Part shown: piece after piece, positions 16,082 to 23,976 of the stretch | Numbering within the stretch: the stretch's first letter is position 1 | How the letters are laid out: every line of letters starts with the position of its first letter | Assembly: GCF_021648885.1 (NCBI RefSeq) | Contig: NZ_JAKJHZ010000001.1 | Span: 1 to 64,000 of the forward strand | Direction of reading: 5' to 3' | DNA from: Nocardioides potassii | Lineage (GTDB): Bacteria > Actinomycetota > Actinomycetes > Propionibacteriales > Nocardioidaceae | Length of the DNA stretch: 64,000 nt | Translations under genes and position numbers: made by a program | The notes under the pieces: generated by a model | What the model was told of the DNA's origin: nothing | Database searches by the model: none | What the model saw: only the letters and a program-made list of their open reading frames with translations

Positions 16082-16867
16082 TCAGTCCGACAGGCGAGCG
16101 ACCAGGCACGGGCCGCCCTCGTAGATCCCGCCGTCGATGTCGAGCGCCAGCCCGCCGCAGTAGAGCCGGGGTTCGTCGTAGGAGTCGACGCGCACCCCGA
16201 ACAGGTCGCCGATGATGCTGTGCCCGTGGACGATCCGCTGGCCGCCCAGGGCGCGTAGCAGCCGGCGGGCGGCGAGCGGCCCCGCGCTGCCGGCGTACTC
16301 GTGGCGCTGGGCCAGGGCCACGAGCACGTCGAACCACGCGACGGGGTCGTCGTCGCCCAGGATCGCGCGGACCGTGTCGTTGACCTGCTCGACGGTGCTG
16401 CCCCACCGGAGGTACTGCGTGGTGTCGGAGTGCATCAGCAGGTGGTCGCCGTCGAGCCCGACGGCGGGCAGACCGGCGAGCCAGGCGAACAGCTCGTCGT
16501 CGATCCCCGCCTGGTCGCTGTCGAGGCCGCCGTTGCGCGACCAGATCGACTCGAAGGTGCGCACCACGCCGCGGTGCACGACGGGGGTGTCCCCGAAGCG
16601 CCGCATCCCCAGCGCGATCACCTCGTGGTTGCCGAGCACGGGCTGCACGGCGCCGCCCGACGCAGCCGCCTCGTCCACGAGGCGACGTACGAGCGCGATG
16701 ACGCCGAGCCCGTCGGGGCCGCGGTCGAGGAGGTCGCCGAGCACCCACAGCCGCGAGTCGCCGCCGGACCAGCGCGACTCCCCGTCCAGGAGGCCGGCGG
16801 CCTGCAGCGCCGCGGTCAGCTCGGCGAGGTGGCCGTGGGGGTCGCTGGTCGCGAAGGTCGCTGGCAC
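16082..16867 (-). CDS. Calcineurin-like metallophosphoesterase
   Basis: 261 residues with the full metal-binding series: TSDPHGH, GDLLDRGPDG, LGNHEVIAL, LMHSDT and VHGHS. The arrangement is that of the PPP/Shelphs-type Ser/Thr phosphatase or bis-nucleoside-tetraphosphatase branch; the substrate is not predictable. GTG at 16867 follows TACGGT with a 6-nt spacer. The divergent gluthionyl-reductase-like gene starts 45 nt away with its own TATGGT box. Confidence 0.82.
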   Translation of the reverse strand: MPATFATSDPHGHLAELTAALQAAGLLDGESRWSGGDSRLWVLGDLLDRGPDGLGVIALVRRLVDEAAASGGAVQPVLGNHEVIALGMRRFGDTPVVHRGVVRTFESIWSRNGGLDSDQAGIDDELFAWLAGLPAVGLDGDHLLMHSDTTQYLRWGSTVEQVNDTVRAILGDDDPVAWFDVLVALAQRHEYAGSAGPLAARRLLRALGGQRIVHGHSIIGDLFGVRVDSYDEPRLYCGGLALDIDGGIYEGGPCLVARLSD

Positions 16868-16911
16868 GCTCGCACCGTATCGAGTGCGGGGTGCGCGGGT
16901 ATGGTTGAAGG

Positions 16912-17901
16912 GTGAACGACACCGCGACCTACTCGACGAAGGGCAAGCCCTTCGAGCGCGACATGTCCTACATCCCGGACCGGGTCCTGGCGGGGGAGGT
17001 CTCGGCCGACCCGCTGGACGACCGGTTCCCGAGCGGGTCGAAGGACAGCCCGCGCGACGTCGAGGTGTGGGAGGCGGAGCCCGGGCGCTATCGCCTGGTC
17101 GCCGCGCGCGCCTGCCCGTGGGCGCACCGCTCGATCATCGTGCGGAACCTGCTGGGGCTCGAGGACGTGATCTCGTGGGGCGCCCCCGGCCCGGTGCACG
17201 ACGCCCGCAGCTGGACCTTCGACCTCGACCCCGGCGGTGTCGACCCGGTGCTCGGCATCGAGCGGCTGCAGCAGGCCTACTTCGCCCGCCAGCCCGACTA
17301 CCCGCGCGGCATCACCGTCCCGGCGATCGTCGAGGTCGAGTCCGGCAGGGTCGTGACCAACGACTTCCCGCAGATCACCCACGACCTGTTCTTCGAGTGG
17401 CGCGAGCACCACCGCCCGGACGCCCCGGACCTGTGGCCCGCCGACCTCCGCGAGGAGATGGAGGCGGTGATGAAGCGGGTCTTCACCGAGGTCAACAACG
17501 GCGTCTACCGCTGTGGCTTCGCCGGCTCGCAGGAGGCCTACGACGAGGCCTACGAGCGCCTGTGGACCACCCTGGACTGGCTCGAGGAGCGGCTCGCGGA
17601 CCGCCGCTACCTGATGGGCGAGGCGATCACCGAGGCCGACGTGCGCCTGTTCACCACGCTGGCCCGGTTCGACGCGGTCTACCACGGCCACTTCAAGTGC
17701 AACCGCTCCAAGTTGACCGAGATGCCGAACCTCTGGGGCTACGCGCGCGACCTCTACCAGACGCCGGGCTTCGGTGACGAGGTCGACTTCGACCAGATCA
17801 AGCAGCACTACTACGTCGTCCAGAAGGACATCAACCCGCTCCAGATCGTCCCGTCCGGCCCGGACCCGTCGGGCTGGAGCACCCCGCACGGGCGGGGCTG
17901 A
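16912..17901 (+). CDS. Glutathionyl-hydroquinone reductase-like protein (Xi-class GST, ECM4/YqjG family)
   Basis: 329 residues. The catalytic Cys lies in ARACPWAHRSIIVRNLLGLE (CPWAH), and the family features FDLDPGGVDPVLG, DYPRGITVPAIVE and VTNDFPQITHDLF follow. The helical C-terminal half has EVNNGVYRCGFAGSQEAYDE and YLMGEAITEADVRLF. Family members reduce thiol-conjugated hydroquinones. Actinobacteria normally use mycothiol, so mycothiol conjugates are the likely substrates (inference). GTG at 16912 has TATGGT 6 nt upstream. Monocistronic. Confidence 0.85.
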   Translation: MNDTATYSTKGKPFERDMSYIPDRVLAGEVSADPLDDRFPSGSKDSPRDVEVWEAEPGRYRLVAARACPWAHRSIIVRNLLGLEDVISWGAPGPVHDARSWTFDLDPGGVDPVLGIERLQQAYFARQPDYPRGITVPAIVEVESGRVVTNDFPQITHDLFFEWREHHRPDAPDLWPADLREEMEAVMKRVFTEVNNGVYRCGFAGSQEAYDEAYERLWTTLDWLEERLADRRYLMGEAITEADVRLFTTLARFDAVYHGHFKCNRSKLTEMPNLWGYARDLYQTPGFGDEVDFDQIKQHYYVVQKDINPLQIVPSGPDPSGWSTPHGRG

Positions 17902-18099
17902 TGGGTCGTAGGGAGACAGGTGACTGGACGTGTGACGTCGAGGCCGGTGATTTCGGTCAAGGACCTCTGTAGGTAGTCCTGCGTTTCGGCCTAGCCGGGT
18001 CAGAACGGCGTGTCGGTGCCCCACTGTTGCCTCACAGGCCGACTCGTGGGGAGCACGGCCGCCCGGCGCAACGACCGGGCAGCTCGACAGGGGACGATT

Positions 18100-19209
18100 G
18101 TGGGAACTCTCTTCGGCTCGCCGACCGCCGGTGCTTCCGGGCGTCCGGGACGCCGCCTCGGCCGCGCCGCCGTACTGGCGCTGGCGCTGCCCGTCATCGC
18201 CGCGCCGACCGCGGCCTTCGCGGTGGACAGCGCGCCCGTGGTCACCAACACCGTGACCGCGACCTACGACGCCGACTACGCCTGGCAGGTCTTCAACGCC
18301 GTCGACCGCAACCGTGCCGAGGTCGCCGAGGGTGGCACCGCCGCAGTGCGCTACGCCGTCGGCGTCATCGCCCTCGGACCGCCCGCCCGCTCGGGCTTCG
18401 AGGTCGCCGGCACGATCGGCGTCACCAACCCCGGCGCCACGGTGACCGCCACGGTCTCGGCCTCGCTGGCCGGGGCTGCGGCGTGCGTTGTCGCCGCCAC
18501 CGACACCTCGCCGGCCGACGGCGTGCAGGTGGTCCTGCCGAGCGGCGCGAGCTCGTTCGCGTACACCTGCGCCCCCGGCTCCGCGCCGGCCGGCCCGGCC
18601 GTGACCACCGCGACGGTCGCGACCGACGCCGGGTCCGGCAGCGACGACGCCCAGGCCGACTACGCCGTCGACCAGAAGACCGACGAGCTGACCTCGGTCT
18701 CCACCTCCACCGACGGCGGCGCGCCCGCCGACCTCGGCACCCTCGACTGGGACGACGTGTGGGCCGCACCCGACCACCGCGTGCTCGTGCGTACGTCGTC
18801 CATGGCGCTCGGGGTCACCGACGGACCGTGTGACGACCACGCCAATGTCGCCACCGAGTCCGCGGACGCCACTACCGACAGCGAGGTCGTGACCGTCTGC
18901 CAGGCCGAGGTGCTGGGCGAGCAGTCGTTCGGCAAGGCCGTCGGCAACGTCCGGACCACCTGCCGGGGCGCCGTGCGCGCGCGCCTGGACAACCGGTCCG
19001 GCCGGGCGGTCTTCTACTACCTCCGAGTCGGCGGCTCGATGCACCGCTTCGTCGTGAGGTCGCTGGGTCGCAAGACCGTCACCGTGCGCGGCGCGTCGCG
19101 TGCCGTCGTCGTGCTGAAGGCCGGCTCGCGCCAGCTCGAGCGCACCCGGCTCCCGAAGCGCTGTCCGGCGCCCATCCAGCTGCCCGAGGCCGGAGACCGC
19201 CTGGGCTGA
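18100..19209 (+). CDS. Secreted protein of unknown function
   Basis: 369 residues from GTG at 18100, which follows an AGGGGA ribosome site. The signal peptide has basic GRPGRRLGR, then AVLALALPVIAAPTAAFA, with cleavage near residue 41 before VDSAP. The mature part is rich in Val, Thr and Ala and likely beta-sandwich, with paired cysteines (AACVVAA/FAYTCAPG; GPCDDH/VTVCQAE; TTCRGA/KRCPAP). The C-terminus VRARLDNRSGRAVFYYLRVG looks like a compact domain. No sortase signal or recognised enzyme motif. An earlier GTG or ATG start near 18010 would leave the signal peptide internal. A two-part hairpin element follows 30 nt after the stop. Confidence 0.7.
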   Translation: MGTLFGSPTAGASGRPGRRLGRAAVLALALPVIAAPTAAFAVDSAPVVTNTVTATYDADYAWQVFNAVDRNRAEVAEGGTAAVRYAVGVIALGPPARSGFEVAGTIGVTNPGATVTATVSASLAGAAACVVAATDTSPADGVQVVLPSGASSFAYTCAPGSAPAGPAVTTATVATDAGSGSDDAQADYAVDQKTDELTSVSTSTDGGAPADLGTLDWDDVWAAPDHRVLVRTSSMALGVTDGPCDDHANVATESADATTDSEVVTVCQAEVLGEQSFGKAVGNVRTTCRGAVRARLDNRSGRAVFYYLRVGGSMHRFVVRSLGRKTVTVRGASRAVVVLKAGSRQLERTRLPKRCPAPIQLPEAGDRLG

Positions 19210-19239
19210 CCCCGCCAGGCCCAGCCTGGCCCACGAACG

Positions 19240-19299
19240 CCTCCGCCCACACGGAGGCCGCCGGCGCCGACGAATACCCACGAGTTCGTCGGCGCCGGC
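19240..19299 (+). terminator. Double-hairpin terminator, element 1
   Basis: A small stem CCTCCG/CGGAGG (19240-19257) is followed by a perfect 15-bp stem with arms GCCGGCGCCGACGAA (19260-19274) and TTCGTCGGCGCCGGC (19285-19299) around loop TACCCACGAG, then TCTTTCTCT. It is a strong intrinsic terminator for the secreted-protein gene. A related element with nearly the same loop lies at 19892-19957. Confidence 0.8.
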
Positions 19300-19566
19300 T
19301 CTTTCTCTGTACGGCGCGGGCGCCACGCGACTCGCCCATCGGTCTGGTCCAGTCCCGCGCTAACGGGCCAGATACCCCAAGACTCCCTCAAGGCCTCGTC
19401 CAGTTAGGTCGCCGCCTCGGGCAAGTGGGTGTCGCTCCGCGCACGAGGGCGTGAGAGTAGTCGTCGAAGCAACTGCGCCGACCGCCTTTGGGGGGCGGAT
19501 GGCGCGCGGTGGTCGACGGCTTTGGGGCGCCGGTCATCCACTCCACGGCAGTACAAGGGGATCTCC
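19300..19566 (+). other. Non-coding leader region before two mini-genes
   Basis: No convincing gene in 267 bp. It contains two similar GC/T segments (ACCGCCTTTGGGGGGCGG near 19480-19497 and CGACGGCTTTGGGGCGCCGG near 19514-19533), and TTAGGT near 19403 that could be a -10 box. It ends with AAGGGGA, the ribosome site of the 21-aa ORF. A structured 5' leader is possible, but I match it to no known riboswitch. Confidence 0.35.
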
Positions 19567-19632
19567 ATGTCTTGTGTCACGCAGAAAGGCATCAGTGCCT
19601 ACAACCCGCCGCGTCGCGGCAACCACGTCTGA
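19567..19632 (+). CDS. 21-residue peptide ORF (possible leader peptide)
   Basis: ATG preceded by AAGGGGA at a 6-nt spacing. The product begins MSCVTQKGISAYNPPRRG and ends NHV. The stop TGA shares its last base with the next ATG (TGATG), so it looks translationally coupled to the 42-aa secreted peptide, which has no ribosome site of its own. Unrecognised; it could be a regulatory leader peptide or a functional micropeptide. Confidence 0.5.
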   Translation: MSCVTQKGISAYNPPRRGNHV

Positions 19633-19760
19633 TGCGCCGGCTCGCTCTCGCCCTGCTGGCGATCTTCCTCACCGCAGGGGGCCTGACGGCCGTGCAGCCA
19701 CGGGCCTCGGCCTCGGGCGACAGCTCGCCCGTCCACATCTCGGTGCCCGCGCGCCGCTGA
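19632..19760 (+). CDS. 42-residue secreted peptide, unknown
   Basis: The ATG overlaps the preceding stop (TGATG). The product is a signal peptide (MRRLALALLAIFLTAGGLTA) followed by only about 20 mature residues (VQPRASASGDSS then PVHISVPARR). It may be a small exported peptide or the remnant of a larger exported protein. A strong hairpin cluster starts 44 nt downstream. Confidence 0.5.
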   Translation: MRRLALALLAIFLTAGGLTAVQPRASASGDSSPVHISVPARR

Positions 19761-19803
19761 TCGACTTGACGAACACCCGACCGCCGCTCGTCCTGCGAGC
19801 GCG

Positions 19804-19870
19804 CCCGGGAGGACCTTTCGGGGGTCGCCACACCTCGCCCGAGGTGAGTGTGGCGGCCCTCCTCTCCGGG
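19804..19870 (+). terminator. Branched hairpin after the 42-aa ORF
   Basis: The outer arms CCCGGGAGG and CCTCTCCGGG enclose an inner stem GCCACACCTC/GAGGTGAGTGTGGC (2-nt bulge) with loop GCCC. The position, 44 nt past the stop, suggests a terminator. Confidence 0.6.
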
Positions 19871-19891
19871 TAGCGGTCTCCGCCGCCCGAG

Positions 19892-19957
19892 CCTCCACCC
19901 CCCAATGGAGGCGAGCCGGCGTCGACGGGACACCCACGAGTCCGTCGGCGCCGGCTC
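19892..19957 (+). repeat. Double-hairpin element 2, related to 19240-19299
   Basis: It repeats the plan of element 1: a small stem CCTCCA/TGGAGG, then a long stem beginning GAGCCGGCGTCGACGG and ending CCGTCGGCGCCGGCTC (one mismatch, one bulge), with loop CACCCACGAG sharing ACCCACGAG with element 1. It lacks the T-rich tail. Confidence 0.65.
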
Positions 19958-20145
19958 ATCCATGCCCCGGTGCATGCCGGTGCACAGGGGGCCGGGAGTC
20001 CCGGTCTGATTGGTGCTGTCAGGCTGCTGCCGATACCTTGAGCCCACCATGTGGTCGCGGTCACACACGCCGGCGTCCACCCCTGCAAGCCGTCGGCGTC
20101 CGGCGATCCCGTGACTGCCGCTAGCTGTTGTGAGGAGAATCCGAG
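19958..20145 (+). other. Upstream region of the 2-oxoacid dehydrogenase operon
   Basis: No gene seen in 188 bp. It contains TGCATGCCGGTGCA-type local symmetry near 19970-19984 and GATACCTTGAG near 20032, a possible -10 region. GAGGAG at 20132-20137 is the ribosome site for the TTG start at 20146. Confidence 0.4.
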
Positions 20146-21300
20146 TTGTCCGATCCCGTGAGCTTCGGCCCCGACCTGGCGGAGGTCTTCGGGCCCTCCC
20201 AGTCCGACGGCGGTCCCGACCTCGTCCAGCTGTTGACCCCCGAGGGTGAGCGCGTCCACCACCCCGAGTTCGACCACGACTTCTCCGCCGAGGAGCTGCG
20301 CGGCCTCTACCGCGACATGGTCCTGACCCGGCGCATCGACGTCGAGGCGACCGCGCTGCAGCGCCACGGCGAGCTCGGCATCTGGGCCCAGCTGCTCGGC
20401 CAGGAGGCCGCGCAGATCGGCGCCGGCCGGGCGCTGCGCCCCCAGGACTACGTCTTCCCGACCTACCGCGAGCACGGCGTCGCCTACTGCAAGGGCGTCG
20501 ACCCGCTGCGGCTGCTCGGGCTCTTCCGCGGTGTCGACCAGGGTGGCTGGGACCCCAACGAGAACAACTTCGGCCTCTACACGATCGTCATCGGCGCGCA
20601 GACGCTCCACGCCACCGGCTACGCCATGGGCATGCAGCGCGACGGTGTCGTCGGCACCGGCGATCCCGACCGCGACTCGGCGGTGATCGCGCACTTCGGC
20701 GACGGGGCCTCCTCGCAGGGCGACGTCAACGAGGCGTTCATCTTCGCCGCGTCCTACAACGCGCCCGTCGTGTTCTTCTGCCAGAACAACCAGTGGGCCA
20801 TCTCGGAGCCGATCGAGCGCCAGACCCGCATCCCGCTCTACCAGCGCGCGCTGGGCTTCGGGTTCCCGGGCATCCGCGTCGACGGCAACGACGTGCTGGC
20901 GACGTACGCCGTCACGAAGGCCGCGCTGCAGCGTGCGCGGGAGGGCAACGGCCCGTCGTTCGTCGAGGCCTACACCTACCGGATGGGCGCGCACACCACG
21001 ACCGACGACCCGACGCGCTACCGCCTCAACGACGAGCTCGAGCACTGGAAGCTCAAGGACCCGATCGAGCGGCTGAAGGTCTACCTGCGGCGCAACGGCC
21101 TGGTCGACCAGCAGTTCTTCGACGACCTCGACGCCGAGGCCAAGGAGCTGGGCCACCACCTGCGCGAGGGGTGCAAGGCGCTGCCCGACCCGAAGCCGAT
21201 GGACCAGTTCGGCTACGTCTTCAGCGAGATGACCGAGGAGATCGCCGCCCAGCGCGACGAGTTCGCGGCGTACCTCGCCTCGTTCGAGGGGAGCCACTGA
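20146..21300 (+). CDS. pdhA: 2-oxoacid dehydrogenase E1 alpha subunit (pyruvate or branched-chain)
   Basis: 384 residues. The thiamine-diphosphate motif GDGASSQGDVNEAFIFAASY with the closing CQNNQWAISEP is clear, as are GQEAAQIGAGRAL and the phosphorylation-loop-like YRMGAHTTTDDPTRYR. With E1 beta and E2 immediately downstream it forms a decarboxylating dehydrogenase complex that feeds acyl-CoA. Actinobacteria use this AB+C arrangement mostly for branched-chain 2-oxoacids, while classic pyruvate dehydrogenase is AceE-type, so substrate is open. The TTG start at 20146 is chosen for GAGGAG 8 nt upstream; GTG at 20158 is the alternative. Confidence 0.85.
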   Translation: MSDPVSFGPDLAEVFGPSQSDGGPDLVQLLTPEGERVHHPEFDHDFSAEELRGLYRDMVLTRRIDVEATALQRHGELGIWAQLLGQEAAQIGAGRALRPQDYVFPTYREHGVAYCKGVDPLRLLGLFRGVDQGGWDPNENNFGLYTIVIGAQTLHATGYAMGMQRDGVVGTGDPDRDSAVIAHFGDGASSQGDVNEAFIFAASYNAPVVFFCQNNQWAISEPIERQTRIPLYQRALGFGFPGIRVDGNDVLATYAVTKAALQRAREGNGPSFVEAYTYRMGAHTTTDDPTRYRLNDELEHWKLKDPIERLKVYLRRNGLVDQQFFDDLDAEAKELGHHLREGCKALPDPKPMDQFGYVFSEMTEEIAAQRDEFAAYLASFEGSH

Positions 21301-21302
21301 TC

Positions 21303-22286
21303 ATGACCAACCAGAAGATCACTCTCGCCAAGGGCCTGAACATGGGCCTGCGCAAGGCGATGGAGGCCGACGACAAGGTCCTGCTCATGGGTGAGGACGT
21401 CGGCAAGCTCGGTGGCGTCTTCCGCATCACCGACGGCCTGCAGAAGGACTTCGGCGAGGACCGCGTCATCGACAGCCCGCTCGCGGAGTCCGGCATCGTC
21501 GGCACCGCGGTCGGCATGGCGCTGCGCGGCTACCGCCCCGTCATCGAGATCCAGTTCGACGGCTTCGTCTACCCGGCCTACGACCAGATCGTGTGCCAGG
21601 TCGCCAAGTACACCTACCGCTCGCAGGGCAAGGTGAAGATGCCGATCGTCATCCGGATCCCGTTCGGTGGCGGCATCGGCGCGGTCGAGCACCACTCGGA
21701 GAGCCCGGAGGCGCAGTTCGCCCACACCCCGGGCCTCAAGGTCGTGGCCTGCTCCAACCCGGTCGACGGCTACTGGATGATCCAGCAGGCGATCGCCCAC
21801 GACGACCCCGTCGTCTTCCTCGAGCCCAAGCGGCAGTACCACGCCGACAAGGCCGAGCTCGACGAGTCCGCGACCCCGGAGCCGCTGTTCACCTCGCGGG
21901 TGGTGCGCCCGGGCAGCGACGCCACGGTGCTGGCCTACGGCCCGACCGTCAAGACGGCGCTGAAGGCGGCGGAGGCCGCCGAGTCCGAGGGGCGCAACCT
22001 CGAGGTCATCGACCTGCGCACCCTGTCGCCGCTGGACATGAAGCCCGTCTACGACTCCGTACGACGTACGGGTCGCTGCGTCGTCACCCACGAGGCGCAC
22101 GTCAACCTCGGCATGGGTGCCGAGGTGGCTGCCCGCGTGACTGAGGAGTGCTTCTACTCCCTCGAGGCCCCGGTCCTGCGGGTCGGTGCCTTCGACATGC
22201 CCTACCCGCCGTCGCGGATCGAGGAGGAGTATCTCCCCGACCTCGATCGCGTCCTCGACGCGGTCGACCGCACCTTCGGATACTGA
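21303..22286 (+). CDS. pdhB: 2-oxoacid dehydrogenase E1 beta subunit
   Basis: 327 residues from ATG at 21303, 2 nt after the E1 alpha stop. Family segments are LMGEDVGKLGGVFRIT, DSPLAESGIVGTAVGMALRG, PFGGGIGAVEHHSES and the C-terminal transketolase-type half with EVIDLRTLSPLD and THEAHVNLGMGAEVAAR. It forms the alpha2-beta2 E1 heterotetramer with the upstream gene. A much longer open frame starting inside E1 alpha has no family sequence upstream of this ATG. Confidence 0.87.
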   Translation: MTNQKITLAKGLNMGLRKAMEADDKVLLMGEDVGKLGGVFRITDGLQKDFGEDRVIDSPLAESGIVGTAVGMALRGYRPVIEIQFDGFVYPAYDQIVCQVAKYTYRSQGKVKMPIVIRIPFGGGIGAVEHHSESPEAQFAHTPGLKVVACSNPVDGYWMIQQAIAHDDPVVFLEPKRQYHADKAELDESATPEPLFTSRVVRPGSDATVLAYGPTVKTALKAAEAAESEGRNLEVIDLRTLSPLDMKPVYDSVRRTGRCVVTHEAHVNLGMGAEVAARVTEECFYSLEAPVLRVGAFDMPYPPSRIEEEYLPDLDRVLDAVDRTFGY

Positions 22287-22296
22287 GAGGCCCGCC

Positions 22297-23871
22297 ATGT
22301 CTGAGTTCCTCCTCCCCGACGTCGGCGAGGGCCTGACCGAGGCCGAGATCGTGGCGTGGAAGGTCAAGGTCGGCGACACCGTCGAGATCAACGACGTCAT
22401 CGTCGAGATCGAGACGGCGAAGTCGCTCGTCGAGCTGCCGTCGCCGTTCGAGGGCACGGTCCTCGCGCTGCTCGTCGAGGAGGGCGTCACCGTCGCCGTC
22501 GGCACACCGATCATCTCGATCGGTGCGGCGGGCGAGGAGCCGGCCGCCACCCCTGTTCCGGCGGCCGGGACCGCCGAGCAGACCGAGTCCGACCCCTACC
22601 TCGGCATGGCCCAGAAGGCCGGTGCGGCCGAGAGCGGTCACTCGACCGCGCCCCAGGTGGACCCGGCCGACATCGACCTCTCCAACCCGGCCGCGTCCGG
22701 GTCGATGGAGGGCGCGTCCCTCGTCGGACGGATCAAGGCCGAGCGCGGCCCGATGCGACGGGCCCGGCGCGGGTCCGCCTCGCCGAGCACCGAGGCCGGC
22801 GCGAACACCCAGATGCAGGTGCAGGGCGCGTTCTCCCCGGGGGGTGCGCAGTCGCAGGACGTGATGCCGGCCGACGAGTCGCCGGTGCCGGCCACCGACC
22901 AGCGGCCGGCGCCGGCGGCGGCGCCGGCCGAGGCGCTGGTGCCGTCGGCCGCGCAGAACGAGCCGGGCGACGTACGCGCACTGGCGAAGCCGCCGGTGCG
23001 CAAGCTCGCCAAGGACCTCGGGGTCGACCTGACCAGTGTGACGGGCACGGGACCATCCGGGTCGATCACGCGCGACGACGTGCACGCCGCCACGTCGGGC
23101 TCGACCCCGGCCGCAGCGTCATCCCCGGCCGCACCCATCGCTGCGTCGTCGTACGACGCACCGCGCGAGCGCGAGACCCGCGAGCCGATCAAGGGCGTGC
23201 GGAAGATGATGGCGACGGCGATGAGCCAGTCGGCGTTCACCAGCCCGCACGTCACCGAGTGGATCACCGTCGACGTGACCGCCGCGATGCAGCTCGTCGC
23301 GCGGCTCAAGAAGCGCCCCGAGCTCCGCGACACGAAGGTCAGCCCGCTGCTGGTCCTCGCCCGCGCGGTCATCCTGGCGATGAAGCGCACCCCGGAGATC
23401 AACTCCTTCTGGGACGAGGCCGCGCAGGAGGTCGTGTACAAGCACTACGTGAACCTCGGCATCGCGGCCGCGACGCCGCGCGGCCTGGTCGTGCCCAACG
23501 TCAAGGACGCCGACAGCCTGTCGATGACCGAGCTGGCCGCGGCGCTCGCCGAGCTCACGGCGACGGCCCGCGACGGGAAGACGCAGCCGGCGGAGATGGC
23601 CGGCGGCACCTTCACGATCACCAACGTCGGCGTCTTCGGCGTCGACGCCGGCACGCCGATCATCAACCCCGGCGAGTCCGCGATCCTCTGCTTCGGCGCG
23701 ATCAACAAGCGGCCGTGGGTGGACGAGGAGACGGGCGAGATCGTCGTGCGCGACGTGACCACGCTGGCCCTGTCGTTCGACCACCGCCACATCGACGGCG
23801 AGAAGGGCTCGCGCTTCCTCGCCGACGTGGCCGGGATCCTGCAGGACCCGGGGACCGCGCTCTTGTTCTGA
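22297..23871 (+). CDS. pdhC: 2-oxoacid dehydrogenase E2 (dihydrolipoamide acyltransferase)
   Basis: 524 residues. A single lipoyl domain (1-80) has the lipoylated Lys at about 42 in EIETAKSLVELPSP. A long Ala/Pro-rich linker follows with a basic stretch (GPMRRARRG). The E1/E3-binding domain is near 225-265 (VRKLAKDLGVDLTSVTGTG). The catalytic domain runs from about 290 and ends with SFDHRHIDGEKGSRF, containing the HxxxDG active site. The start is 10 nt after the E1 beta stop. No E3 gene is present, so dihydrolipoamide dehydrogenase must come from elsewhere. A long hairpin follows. Confidence 0.87.
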   Translation: MSEFLLPDVGEGLTEAEIVAWKVKVGDTVEINDVIVEIETAKSLVELPSPFEGTVLALLVEEGVTVAVGTPIISIGAAGEEPAATPVPAAGTAEQTESDPYLGMAQKAGAAESGHSTAPQVDPADIDLSNPAASGSMEGASLVGRIKAERGPMRRARRGSASPSTEAGANTQMQVQGAFSPGGAQSQDVMPADESPVPATDQRPAPAAAPAEALVPSAAQNEPGDVRALAKPPVRKLAKDLGVDLTSVTGTGPSGSITRDDVHAATSGSTPAAASSPAAPIAASSYDAPRERETREPIKGVRKMMATAMSQSAFTSPHVTEWITVDVTAAMQLVARLKKRPELRDTKVSPLLVLARAVILAMKRTPEINSFWDEAAQEVVYKHYVNLGIAAATPRGLVVPNVKDADSLSMTELAAALAELTATARDGKTQPAEMAGGTFTITNVGVFGVDAGTPIINPGESAILCFGAINKRPWVDEETGEIVVRDVTTLALSFDHRHIDGEKGSRFLADVAGILQDPGTALLF

Positions 23872-23883
23872 GACCCAGCAGGT

Positions 23884-23945
23884 GTATCTAGGGACGTTCT
23901 GGTAGGTCCCGGGATCCTCCGACCTACCAGAACGTCCCTGGATAC
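23884..23945. terminator. 25-bp-stem bidirectional terminator
   Basis: Arms 23884-23908 and 23921-23945 pair over 25 bp with one G-U-compatible mismatch (core GGGACGTTCTGGTAGGTC against GACCTACCAGAACGTCCC), with loop CCGGGATCCTCC. It sits between the convergent E2 and epimerase genes. The stem is unusually long and lower in GC than its surroundings. Confidence 0.85.
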
Positions 23946-23976
23946 CCCGAGATACCGAGCGGGGAGGTTCGAACGC

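Noticed and set aside
16816..19326. An 836-codon minus-strand frame across the GST-like and secreted-protein genes
   Set aside because: No family motifs, and the plus-strand genes there have starts, a signal peptide and active-site motifs.
19300..19566. Known riboswitch (for example ydaO-type) before the mini-genes
   Set aside because: I could not match the conserved core of any riboswitch class I know, so it is only listed as a leader region.
20793..21302. Upstream extension of the E1 beta reading frame into E1 alpha
   Set aside because: The extension is an Arg/Pro-rich shadow of E1 alpha; the ATG at 21303 gives a normal-length E1 beta.
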